The notes below the pieces were generated by a model, which did not search any database, was not told where the DNA came from, and saw only the letters and a list, made by a program, of their open reading frames with translations. From an uncultured Bdellovibrio sp. (GTDB lineage Bacteria; Bdellovibrionota; Bdellovibrionia; Bdellovibrionales; Bdellovibrionaceae): a DNA stretch of 29,593 nt. Made by a program: the position numbers and the translations under genes. Below, one piece after another: positions 22,668-29,593 of this stretch (position 1 is its first letter; every line of letters starts with the position of its first letter). The stretch covers positions 1 through 29,593 of the forward strand of contig NZ_CAMLDV010000028.1 of the NCBI RefSeq assembly GCF_946478835.1, in the 5' to 3' direction.

Positions 22668-24053
22668 CTAGTTCAGCTTAGTTGATAAATTAGCACTTTC
22701 TTCAACAAGAGTTGCCGCAGAGTCTGTTGGTGTCATAGGACCTATCTGAGTATAGTCGAATTTCTTTAATTTTTGTCTATCTGCCATGATAGAAACTAAA
22801 TCACGGATATATTTGCGTGGAGACCCTAAATTTTCATAGGCCTCAGGTTCCGTCAATGCCGCAAAATAAAGTGGTCCATCAGTCGTTGATAACATTCCGC
22901 CAAATGTAATTGCTTTTTCAGCCGAACCAGTTTTGGCCGTAAGAGTGTTGTCATATTTTGAGTCGCTGTATAGCGACTTGAATGTGGAGAAATCTTCATC
23001 AGGTCCGCCAACCGCCATAACATCTGCTAGTTGAAAGCTTTTTGAACCCTTGTATGCCTTCAACATATGATCTAAATCTTGGATCACACGAACGATACTT
23101 CCGCATGTAACTTCATTGTATACTTTTTGCTCATTGGCCTGTCCTTTATTTAAAAGAACTGGATATCCCGAACCATTTAAAACAGTTAAGTTTGATGAAT
23201 CAAAGCCAAGACGATTCTTAATAAATGCGCTGTAAGCAGTTGCGCCACCTAATTTTTCAAAAAGGATATTAGGCGGAATATTTGATGAATAAGCATTGTA
23301 TTCTCTCATCATCATATAGAGAGGACGCGACTTAAATGAATAAGTCTTCACAGGTACAGTTTGCGCATACTTTTTATATTCGTCAGCACGTGCCGGTTTA
23401 ATTGTTTTTACAGTGATCGGACCATATTTTCTAATAAAGTATGTCAATGCTTTTTGAGTCGTTAATGGCCCATAGAACATTTCTGGATCTTTGCCTCTAA
23501 ATCCCGAAATTTTTCGATGATCGAAGATAAAATTATTTGTTGTATAAAAAGGGATCACAAATTTTTCGTCATAGGAAAGTTGTGAGATGGTCGTACAATT
23601 TTGTTTGGCAAGAATGGGTTTAAGTTGATCAAAGACGGTGGTAAGCATTTCCTTACCCATGAAAATATCTTGATCGCCTGAAATATGAACATAACAAGAT
23701 TTGCTTGCAGCATCCGCTGGTGTAACGTTGATCTTTGTCTTAAATCGGTATTCAGGTCCTAATGTCGCCACAGCCCAGTGAGTTACAAGAATTTTGGAAA
23801 GAGAAGCTACTCGAAATTTAGTGTTCACGTCCGTCGCCGTAACGTTTGTCGGAACACTGCGAACTTCGCTGTCTTTTTCTGTGTCGCGAATCTCTTGTTG
23901 TGTCGGATTGAACTCCTTAACTTGAGCAGACTGCTTGTCCTGGAGGTAGCACATAGCATTCATTTTATATGTAGCAGCTATTGCCGAACTAGCTACAAGT
24001 GATGAAAAGCTGATGCTTGCGACGATACTCTTTACAAGGAAACTGTTAGCCAT
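22668..24053 (-). CDS. dacB: PBP4-type (S13) D-alanyl-D-alanine carboxypeptidase/endopeptidase
   Basis: This 461-residue penicillin-binding-protein-type enzyme cleaves peptidoglycan cross-links or terminal D-Ala. The signal peptide ends near AIA-AT (residue 26). The three active-site motifs are Ser84-Leu-Ser-Lys87 (SxxK), Ser256-Ser-Asn258 (YSSNIPPN) and Lys374-Thr-Gly376 (TAKTGSAEKA), all intact. AAGGAG lies upstream of the ATG. In Bdellovibrio, secreted PBP4-type enzymes cut prey-wall cross-links, which rounds the prey and marks it as occupied; one of them, Bd3459, has an ankyrin inhibitor gene next to it, as here. A housekeeping DacB function is the alternative. The upstream region holds repeated TCTCAA motifs at 24124-24164. 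Confidence 0.92.
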   Translation of the reverse strand: MANSFLVKSIVASISFSSLVASSAIAATYKMNAMCYLQDKQSAQVKEFNPTQQEIRDTEKDSEVRSVPTNVTATDVNTKFRVASLSKILVTHWAVATLGPEYRFKTKINVTPADAASKSCYVHISGDQDIFMGKEMLTTVFDQLKPILAKQNCTTISQLSYDEKFVIPFYTTNNFIFDHRKISGFRGKDPEMFYGPLTTQKALTYFIRKYGPITVKTIKPARADEYKKYAQTVPVKTYSFKSRPLYMMMREYNAYSSNIPPNILFEKLGGATAYSAFIKNRLGFDSSNLTVLNGSGYPVLLNKGQANEQKVYNEVTCGSIVRVIQDLDHMLKAYKGSKSFQLADVMAVGGPDEDFSTFKSLYSDSKYDNTLTAKTGSAEKAITFGGMLSTTDGPLYFAALTEPEAYENLGSPRKYIRDLVSIMADRQKLKKFDYTQIGPMTPTDSAATLVEESANLSTKLN

Positions 24054-24123
24054 CTACGTGCTCCTTTTTAACAGTTTGTAACGTTTTCAAAATCTGTGCT
24101 CTGTGGAAACCCATTCAGTTTCA

Positions 24124-24164
24124 TCTCAAATGTCTCAATATTTGACACTGACACATTTTGAGAC
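24124..24164. promoter_or_regulatory. TCTCAA-type repeats upstream of dacB
   Basis: Three related words occur: TCTCAAATGT (24124-24133), GTCTCAATAT (24133-24142) and, inverted, ATTTTGAGAC (24155-24164). The last two match 9 of 10 bases as an inverted repeat. They lie 71-111 bases before the dacB start and just beyond the end of the lipoprotein gene at 24182. They could be operator sites or a weak terminator hairpin for the lipoprotein transcript; no long T run follows on the minus strand. Confidence 0.4.
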
Positions 24165-24181
24165 TGTACGTTGTCAGGTCA

Positions 24182-25393
24182 TCAATCGACGACATCGTCG
24201 TCCATTTCTTGGAAACCTATCTGCCATGGTTTTTCTACTGTGCCTTGAATGTAAGTCCCACGTTCGTTCGGATCTTCGATGTCGTAGTAAACTTTTTTTC
24301 CATGCAGGAAGTAGCTTACTTTTTCATAAAAATCATCTTGTGAATTGACAACTTGGCGACGGAAAAATGAATAAGTTGTCACGATGGACCCATTCTTTGT
24401 ATGAATAAGCTCGTAGTCGGGAAGCAAAATATTGTTATTCTTAAAAAAGGCATAAGTTTTCATTTCTTCTTCTAGGTAACAACCTTCGAAGTCGGGTCCG
24501 AACGGAGGCTCGCAGAAATCGGAGCTGCTTTTTTTTGTGAGATAACGATTCTCTTCGTCGAAGGCGATTCTGAATAACAGGTTTGGAGAAACCCAAAAAC
24601 CAGAGTTGTCTATATTCCATAAAAGACTTGTAAGAGACGGATGTCGAGTTATATAGGAAAGTAGGGACCCGTCGGAAAAAAAATGTTGGAACTGTCTTGT
24701 AAGTTCCACGTGATAGATTTCTTCTATTTCGGACTTCTTTAAACTTGGTTTACAGTCTATTTTGGAAAGAAACTTTTCGATTTGAGTGAAATCCTTATGT
24801 CCGTTTTGCATGTACAGAAATATGGTTTGAGCCTCCATAAATTCACAGTTTATTGGAGTCTTGTGATAAGCGGCTACGGCGCTTACGAAATCGTTTTTTT
24901 GAATTAACGCAGTTACATTAGATAATATTGTCAAATACTTTTCGAAAAGGAGTGCCTGGGAAGAGTTTATTGTCCCATTATTTTCTTTGACTCGTTCAGT
25001 TAAATTCAGTGATGTATAAATTTTTTGGATCTGTGTTAAGTAGATTACTGAGTTAAAAATTTCCTGTTGATCACCTAAATTCGTAGGGTCTACGTTAGAG
25101 CTAACGAGCAGCTCTACAAACTCTTTTCTATCAATTTGCAAAGCCAATCCCATAGGAGTTGAGCCTTCCTTGGGGAAAATGAAATCCTGTGGCTGTGCTG
25201 AATCGAGAGCTGCTTTGAGTTTATTGAGATTATTAATTTTTATTGCGGTCAGGATGTTTTTTTGAGTTTCGGAAAGAGTTTTCTTCGATTCTTGAGATGT
25301 CCGCATCAAAGGTGGAGGCAACTTATCTTTGGAAAATGAACATCCGGTTAGGTTGAAGAGTATCACAAGAAGGAGAATAGATATAAATTTCAT
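24182..25393 (-). CDS. Lipoprotein with a degenerate ankyrin-like segment (paralogue B)
   Basis: I know no family for this 403-residue protein. The lipobox is LTGC with Cys18, followed by serine, so outer-membrane placement is likely. Residues about 43-110 read like two weak ankyrin helices (TAIKINNLNKLKAAL, then STPMGLALQIDRKEFVELL). The middle is alpha-helical and contains two cysteines (NCEFMEAQ and IDCKPSL) that line up with those of the upstream neighbour. The end is acidic (MDDDVVD). Its ATG overlaps the stop of the upstream paralogue by four bases. The next gene downstream, 128 bases on, is the PBP4-type peptidase. Base composition is AT-rich. A binding or inhibitory role toward the peptidase is speculation. 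Confidence 0.82.
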   Translation of the reverse strand: MKFISILLLVILFNLTGCSFSKDKLPPPLMRTSQESKKTLSETQKNILTAIKINNLNKLKAALDSAQPQDFIFPKEGSTPMGLALQIDRKEFVELLVSSNVDPTNLGDQQEIFNSVIYLTQIQKIYTSLNLTERVKENNGTINSSQALLFEKYLTILSNVTALIQKNDFVSAVAAYHKTPINCEFMEAQTIFLYMQNGHKDFTQIEKFLSKIDCKPSLKKSEIEEIYHVELTRQFQHFFSDGSLLSYITRHPSLTSLLWNIDNSGFWVSPNLLFRIAFDEENRYLTKKSSSDFCEPPFGPDFEGCYLEEEMKTYAFFKNNNILLPDYELIHTKNGSIVTTYSFFRRQVVNSQDDFYEKVSYFLHGKKVYYDIEDPNERGTYIQGTVEKPWQIGFQEMDDDVVD

Positions 25394-26640
25394 AGGCCAT
25401 CCCCCTCAGAATCTGCGGGAGAATTTTTACTCTCAGTTTGAATCTTTTCATTCAAAGATTTGCATACCTCTTTTTTTATTTTAGCAGCCTCTTCTGTTAA
25501 CGGTTCTTCGGACAAATTAGTCCAAATAGTACTATATAAAATATCATCGTAGTGTTGAGCCTTGAAAAGAAGCCCGTAAGCATAAGTCATATTGTTAGCA
25601 TTTTCATGAAATGAGCTACAATACTCGGGATCACCTTCACATGAATTGGCTTTTTCATTCTCAGACAATTCGTCTGGAAATACATACCTGAATGAGTAAG
25701 TAGCGTCTCCCCTGTCTACATGTTTTTTAATCAAAGAAATCCATTTTAAAAATAGCTCTTCATTATCAAAGCAGGATTTTTTTACCATTAAAAGTAACAT
25801 AGGGTCGATTTTAAGTAATGCGGGGCCCGGTATTCTATTGTTGTTGGCAAGATTTATAGACAAGGCTTTTGCGGGTCCGAGAGAGCTAATAAATTCAAAA
25901 AATTCTGACGACGAAAAATTATTTCTAAACTGGTCTAAAATTTCATTTGCAAGCCACTCAGACAACTTTTCCGATGAAAATTTATTACTGAGACTGGAAC
26001 ACTCAGTCTCTTTCAGAACGGTTTTGATCATCTCTTCATTGTGAATAGATTTTAAAACTTCATAATAGTAACCAGGGTTCCCTTTTTCCGGGTGAGAATA
26101 TTTTAGATTCATGAGAAAATTGATAAAATTCTGGCAACCAATGAACCCGAGTCTATTACTGGTAACCGAGCTTTTGAACTTGGTCTGTTCCTCTTCGGAA
26201 GAATAGTTACGCAAGATTCCAATAAATCGATCTCTTTGAGCATCTCCGATAATTTTATTTAGTTCGTCGGAATATGAAAGTTTATTGTAAGTGGCTTCAG
26301 TCATGATGAACGGACTGTGCCCCTGAATAAGCAAATAATTAAGAATATTCTTTTTGTCGAATTTGATGGCTGTATCAATCAGTGAGCCATCCGTTGTTTT
26401 GATGTCACTGATTTTCGTAAATCTTATTTCTGAAAGCTCTTTAAGCGCTTTTTCTTCGTTTTCTTGGGAAATAATTTCTTCAAGAGTAAGCTTCTTCTTA
26501 GATACTTCTTTCTCTTGAATAAGGATCAGGGGACGTTGGTTTTTCTCCGGATCTTTTTTAAACGAGCAAGCCCCTACGGCTATGATCAAAGCCGTAAGAA
26601 TCAATTGTCTCAAAATGAGAAACGCCTGTGATAGGTTCAT
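25390..26640 (-). CDS. Lipoprotein with a degenerate ankyrin-like segment (paralogue A)
   Basis: I know no family for this 416-residue protein. Lipobox VGAC with Cys25, then serine, predicts a lipoprotein. A single weak ankyrin-like unit (DGSLIDTAIKFDKKNILNYLL) is near residue 85-105. The helical middle shares an ordered pattern with the downstream protein: a cysteine followed by Phe-rich helix (IGCQNFINFL), a second cysteine about 55 residues on (ETECSSL), then an Ile/Val-x-x-QF-x-x-x-FS segment. This is why I call the two distant paralogues. A TTG at 26643 precedes the ATG at 26640; neither has a ribosome-binding site, and the palindrome GCATATAAATATGC (26644-26657) occupies that place. The DNA is AT-rich. 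Confidence 0.8.
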   Translation of the reverse strand: MNLSQAFLILRQLILTALIIAVGACSFKKDPEKNQRPLILIQEKEVSKKKLTLEEIISQENEEKALKELSEIRFTKISDIKTTDGSLIDTAIKFDKKNILNYLLIQGHSPFIMTEATYNKLSYSDELNKIIGDAQRDRFIGILRNYSSEEEQTKFKSSVTSNRLGFIGCQNFINFLMNLKYSHPEKGNPGYYYEVLKSIHNEEMIKTVLKETECSSLSNKFSSEKLSEWLANEILDQFRNNFSSSEFFEFISSLGPAKALSINLANNNRIPGPALLKIDPMLLLMVKKSCFDNEELFLKWISLIKKHVDRGDATYSFRYVFPDELSENEKANSCEGDPEYCSSFHENANNMTYAYGLLFKAQHYDDILYSTIWTNLSEEPLTEEAAKIKKEVCKSLNEKIQTESKNSPADSEGDGL

Positions 26641-26643
26641 CAA

Positions 26644-26657
26644 GCATATAAATATGC
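26644..26657. promoter_or_regulatory. Palindrome at the lipoprotein start
   Basis: GCATATAAATATGC has 6-bp inverted arms with a two-base centre, three bases before the ATG of the lipoprotein gene, in place of a Shine-Dalgarno site. It may be a protein-binding site or contain the -10 region of a leaderless transcript. The rest of the 26641-26818 gap shows no other clear signal except GATAAT at 26769-26774, a possible -10 box for dipZ. Confidence 0.35.
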
Positions 26658-26818
26658 AAGGTATGCCGCTAGTTAGGCTGCAAAAGAAGGCGGGGTTGCT
26701 GTCTACAGAAATGACACCTTACCAAATCCGTCATTAGGCAACAGTGTGGTTTTTAACAACTTTTCTGGGATAATTGAAAGATGTAGTCTTAGAACAGACT
26801 CGTGCAGAGGAGACGATC

Positions 26819-28546
26819 ATGTGGCTCTTAGTGCTGTCGTATATTGGGGGAGTTCTAACGATTTTAAGTCCCTGCATCCTTCCGGTGATTCCTTTTGTCT
26901 TTGCGAAAGCAGATCAACCTTTTCGAAAAAGTGGATTGCCCCTTTTGTTAGGCATGGCTTTGACGTTCGCGGTTTTTTCAAGTTTGGCGGTTCTCGGCGG
27001 AGCATGGATTGTTCAAGCCAACAATTGGGGACGGTGGATTGCCATTGTTCTTCTCACAGTCTTTGGTTTGTCACTGATCTTTCCACAGTTTTTCGATAGG
27101 TTCTTTGAACCGTTCACACGTTGGGGTTCAAAACTCAGCGAGAACTCAAAGTCTCAAGCAAGTTTTTCTAAATCTCTCTTGTTGGGAGTTGCGACAGGTC
27201 TTCTGTGGGCTCCCTGTGCGGGACCTATCTTAGGACTGATTCTAACTGGGGCGGCTTCTCAAGGAAGTACGCAAAGTGCCATTTGGTTTCTTTTGGCTTA
27301 TGCTTTAGGAGCTGCCACATCTCTGATGCTGGCTCTTGTCGCCGGGGGAAAATTTTTAGGAGTATTGAAAAAATCTTTGAAAGCAGAACGGGGAATAAAA
27401 ATCGCGCTAGGTATCGCGGTACTTCTTGGAGTTTTAACGATAACTTTTGGCCTTGATCGCACAGTTCTTACTAGAATTTCCAAAGTTCAAACGGAAGATA
27501 TCGAAAATAAGCTCATCCAAATTTTCCGTGGTGAAAATTCTCAGCGTAGTGGAACGGCAAAACAAGATCTAGAAGCCATGAATGATCTTCCAATCAGTTT
27601 GACCGGAGCCACTCAATGGTTTAACTCGCCCGCTCTTTCATTTGAGGCCTTAAAAGGGAAAGTCGTGCTTGTGGATTTCTGGACTTATTCATGTATCAAC
27701 TGTCTGCGCGCGCTAACCTATGTGAAAGCTTGGGCAGAGAAATACAAAGATCAAGGTCTCGTAGTTATCGGCGTGCACACTCCTGAATTCGCTTTCGAAA
27801 AAGATCCCGACAATGTTGCAAAAGCTATTAAAGAACTTGAGATTGGATATCCTGTGGCAATGGACAATGAGTATCGCATATGGAATTCATTTGATAACCA
27901 CTATTGGCCGGCCCATTATTTTTTGGATCGACAGGGGCGTCTTCGTCATCATCACTTTGGTGAAGGACAATATGAAGAGTCCGAAATGGTTATCCAAGAC
28001 CTTCTCAAAGAGGGCGGGCAACCCGCAATTTCTTTTGGTGTAGTGAAAGTGGAAGCACGGGGTGCGCAAGCGGCCCCGCAAATGAACGATATTAAATCCC
28101 CAGAGACGTATGTTGGTTACGCTCGTGCTGAAAATTTACGACTAACACCGATTCTGAAAGCGGACCGCGAGGAAGATTATGTCGCAGTTAAAAATCTGGA
28201 ACTTAACGAATGGACCCTAGGCGGTCGTTGGAACATTTCCAATGAGAGTGCCACACTCACCAAAGCAGGTGGCAAAATAATTTATCGTTTTCATGCACGC
28301 GATTTACATTTGGTTTTAGGTCCTCATAAAGCGGGTTCCTCAGTTCGATTTCGTGTCACTATTGATGGACACGCGCCGGGAGCGGATCACGGAATGGATG
28401 TGGATGAAAAAGGTCAGGGCATCGTCAAAGAGAATCGTTTGTATCAACTGATTCGCCAGAAAGATGCAGGCGACATTCGCGATCGAACTTTTGAAATTGA
28501 ATTTTTAGATCCGGATGTGGAAGCTTTTGCATTTACATTTGGATGA
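26819..28546 (+). CDS. dipZ: DipZ-like CcdA/thioredoxin fusion protein
   Basis: This 575-residue protein carries electrons from the cytoplasm to periplasmic thiols. Residues 1-210 are a CcdA/DsbD-type membrane domain with six helices and the redox cysteines Cys19 (LSPCILPVIP) and Cys133 (WAPCAGPI). Residues about 262-400 are a periplasmic thioredoxin-like domain with Cys292-Ile-Asn-Cys295 (YSCINCLRAL). The C-terminal part (about 425-575, from SPETYVGYARAENL) matches the extra carbohydrate-binding-like domain known from DipZ. The frame extends upstream, but ATG 26819 has AGAGGAG six bases before it. lrgA begins immediately after the stop, which suggests one transcript. Confidence 0.91.
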   Translation: MWLLVLSYIGGVLTILSPCILPVIPFVFAKADQPFRKSGLPLLLGMALTFAVFSSLAVLGGAWIVQANNWGRWIAIVLLTVFGLSLIFPQFFDRFFEPFTRWGSKLSENSKSQASFSKSLLLGVATGLLWAPCAGPILGLILTGAASQGSTQSAIWFLLAYALGAATSLMLALVAGGKFLGVLKKSLKAERGIKIALGIAVLLGVLTITFGLDRTVLTRISKVQTEDIENKLIQIFRGENSQRSGTAKQDLEAMNDLPISLTGATQWFNSPALSFEALKGKVVLVDFWTYSCINCLRALTYVKAWAEKYKDQGLVVIGVHTPEFAFEKDPDNVAKAIKELEIGYPVAMDNEYRIWNSFDNHYWPAHYFLDRQGRLRHHHFGEGQYEESEMVIQDLLKEGGQPAISFGVVKVEARGAQAAPQMNDIKSPETYVGYARAENLRLTPILKADREEDYVAVKNLELNEWTLGGRWNISNESATLTKAGGKIIYRFHARDLHLVLGPHKAGSSVRFRVTIDGHAPGADHGMDVDEKGQGIVKENRLYQLIRQKDAGDIRDRTFEIEFLDPDVEAFAFTFG

Positions 28547-28924
28547 GTGTTAGTCTTTGCCATCATGATTTTGGCACTTCTCATCTTGCTTTGTTTTCAG
28601 TTTTTGGGTGAGGGAACGGTTCGACTCCTTCATTTGTTTATTCCAGGACCTGTTCTTGGAATGGTCTATTTTTTTATAGCTCTGGTTTTGTATCCACCAT
28701 TGAAACAAAAAGTCGAAGCTCTCAGCCAATTCATGAATGCGCACCTAGCTCTCTTCTTTGTTCCGGCCGGTGTTGGAATTATCGATTATTTTGATTTGTT
28801 CGGCAAATACGGTTGGGCGATGGGAGTGACTTTGCTGGTAAGTACAACCGTCACTCTTGCTGTAACGGCTTGGTTCTTTAATGTTCTTATTAAGAAAAAT
28901 CAGACGGAGACTTCTCATGATTGA
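28547..28924 (+). CDS. lrgA: LrgA/CidA family holin-like protein
   Basis: This 125-residue membrane protein has four hydrophobic helices. The LLILLCFQFLGEG start, LFIPGPVLGMVYFF (family motif IPGPVIGM) and FFVPAGVGIIDYF (family motif FvPaGvGv) identify the LrgA/CidA family. These proteins work with LrgB/CidB and have been tied to control of murein hydrolase activity, lysis and, in some bacteria, pyruvate or glycolate transport. The GTG at 28547 directly follows the dipZ stop without a gap; ATG 28565 is an alternative. The stop overlaps lrgB by eight bases. Confidence 0.9.
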   Translation: MLVFAIMILALLILLCFQFLGEGTVRLLHLFIPGPVLGMVYFFIALVLYPPLKQKVEALSQFMNAHLALFFVPAGVGIIDYFDLFGKYGWAMGVTLLVSTTVTLAVTAWFFNVLIKKNQTETSHD

Positions 28925-29593
28925 GTTGTTTTCTTTGATTATGACTTTCGGATTTTATCTTGCGGCAAGAAAACTTAGCACTTACGGAAAAGATCATCCG
29001 TTTTTGAGTCCTCCGGTGATTACGATGATGGCGGTGATCGCCGTTCTTCTGATTTTTCGTATTCCCTATGCAGAATATTTCCAAGGCGTTCGTCCGATTC
29101 ATTTTATGCTGGGGCCGGCGACAGTGGGATTTGCGCTGCCGTTATACAATCAACTGTCGCGCCTTAAAAAAGTTTTAGTTCCACTGGCGATTGCTTTGAC
29201 CGTGGGATCTTTTATCGGAATTTTTAGTGCCGTCCTGGTGGGCTATTTTTTAGGTCTTCCCCATGACATTCTTTTATCTCTGTCGCCAAAATCAGTGACC
29301 ACGCCTATCGCGATGGGAATTTCAGAAAAGATCGGTGGGGTGCCAACGCTCTCGACAGTTTTTGTGATGATAACCGGAATTGTCGGGGCCATTGTGGCTG
29401 GCACCGTGATGAAGCTTGTAAAAGTAAAAGATCCGCTTGTTAAAGGATTCTCCATGGGACTTGCAGCTCACGGTCTTGGGACTTTCCGTGCTTTTCAAAT
29501 CAATGAAATGGCTGGCGCTTTCGCAGGACTCGCGATGGCGCTTAACGGTTTGATGACTGCTATCTTGATTCCGCTGTTACTATTTTTAATTCC
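28917..29593 (+). CDS. lrgB: LrgB/CidB family membrane protein (3' end cut off)
   Basis: The frame is open from ATG 28917 to the window edge, 225 complete codons, close to the usual 230 or so. Several hydrophobic helices are present and the family signature PKSVTTPIAMGISEKIGG is clear near residues 123-140, followed by ITGIVGAIVAG and GLAAHGLGTFRAF. LrgB is the partner of LrgA in the inner membrane. The start lies within the last codons of lrgA (overlap 28917-28924), so the pair is translationally coupled. Confidence 0.93.
   Translation, partial: MIELFSLIMTFGFYLAARKLSTYGKDHPFLSPPVITMMAVIAVLLIFRIPYAEYFQGVRPIHFMLGPATVGFALPLYNQLSRLKKVLVPLAIALTVGSFIGIFSAVLVGYFLGLPHDILLSLSPKSVTTPIAMGISEKIGGVPTLSTVFVMITGIVGAIVAGTVMKLVKVKDPLVKGFSMGLAAHGLGTFRAFQINEMAGAFAGLAMALNGLMTAILIPLLLFLI

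Overview
The window looks like chromosomal DNA from a Bdellovibrio-type predator (Bdellovibrionota). The pointers are a PBP4-type peptidase gene followed 10 bases later by a secreted ankyrin-repeat gene, the arrangement known from the Bd3459/Bd3460 self-protection pair of B. bacteriovorus; a cheW/cheA-cheR-cheB locus; many short lipoproteins; and a moderate base composition. The species call is inference. I see no rRNA, tRNA, IS element, prophage or CRISPR array, and no gene-free stretch longer than about 280 bases.

Layout. 1-3.2 kb: a cut-off outer-membrane barrel/Ig-like/OmpA-domain protein, translationally coupled to a GlsB/YeaQ membrane protein, and divergently an anchored protein of unknown function and a LEA14-like lipoprotein. 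3.2-6.9 kb: adenosine deaminase coupled to a DUF6624-like protein, then transketolase. 7.0-8.2 kb: a cysteine-containing COG2345/SufR-like regulator divergent from a small membrane protein. 8.3-9.6 kb: a secreted HExxH protein coupled to a BamE-like lipoprotein. 9.7-14.4 kb: chemotaxis genes cheW (minus) and cheA-cheR-cheB (plus); cheA carries an in-frame TAA at codon 200. 14.5-19.7 kb: an S9 prolyl oligopeptidase lipoprotein, a receiver-like/cyclic-nucleotide-binding protein, a PcnB-like nucleotidyltransferase and an alpha/beta hydrolase. 19.7-22.0 kb: a DEAD-box RNA helicase with a long basic tail and a Cu/Zn superoxide dismutase. 22.0-26.6 kb: an AT-richer block on the minus strand with two paralogous lipoproteins, the PBP4-type peptidase and the ankyrin protein. 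26.8 kb to the end: a DipZ-like CcdA/thioredoxin fusion followed at once by lrgA and lrgB, the last cut by the window edge.

Most convergent gene pairs are separated by a clear hairpin terminator (near 6.96, 8.29 and 21.98 kb). Many same-strand neighbours overlap by ATGA (add/DUF6624, protease/lipoprotein, cheA/cheR, lipoprotein pair), so translational coupling is common.

The items most worth follow-up are the interrupted cheA, the AT-rich peptidase/ankyrin/lipoprotein block, a perfect 11-bp hairpin that buries the ribosome-binding site of the oligopeptidase gene, and the dipZ-lrgAB arrangement.
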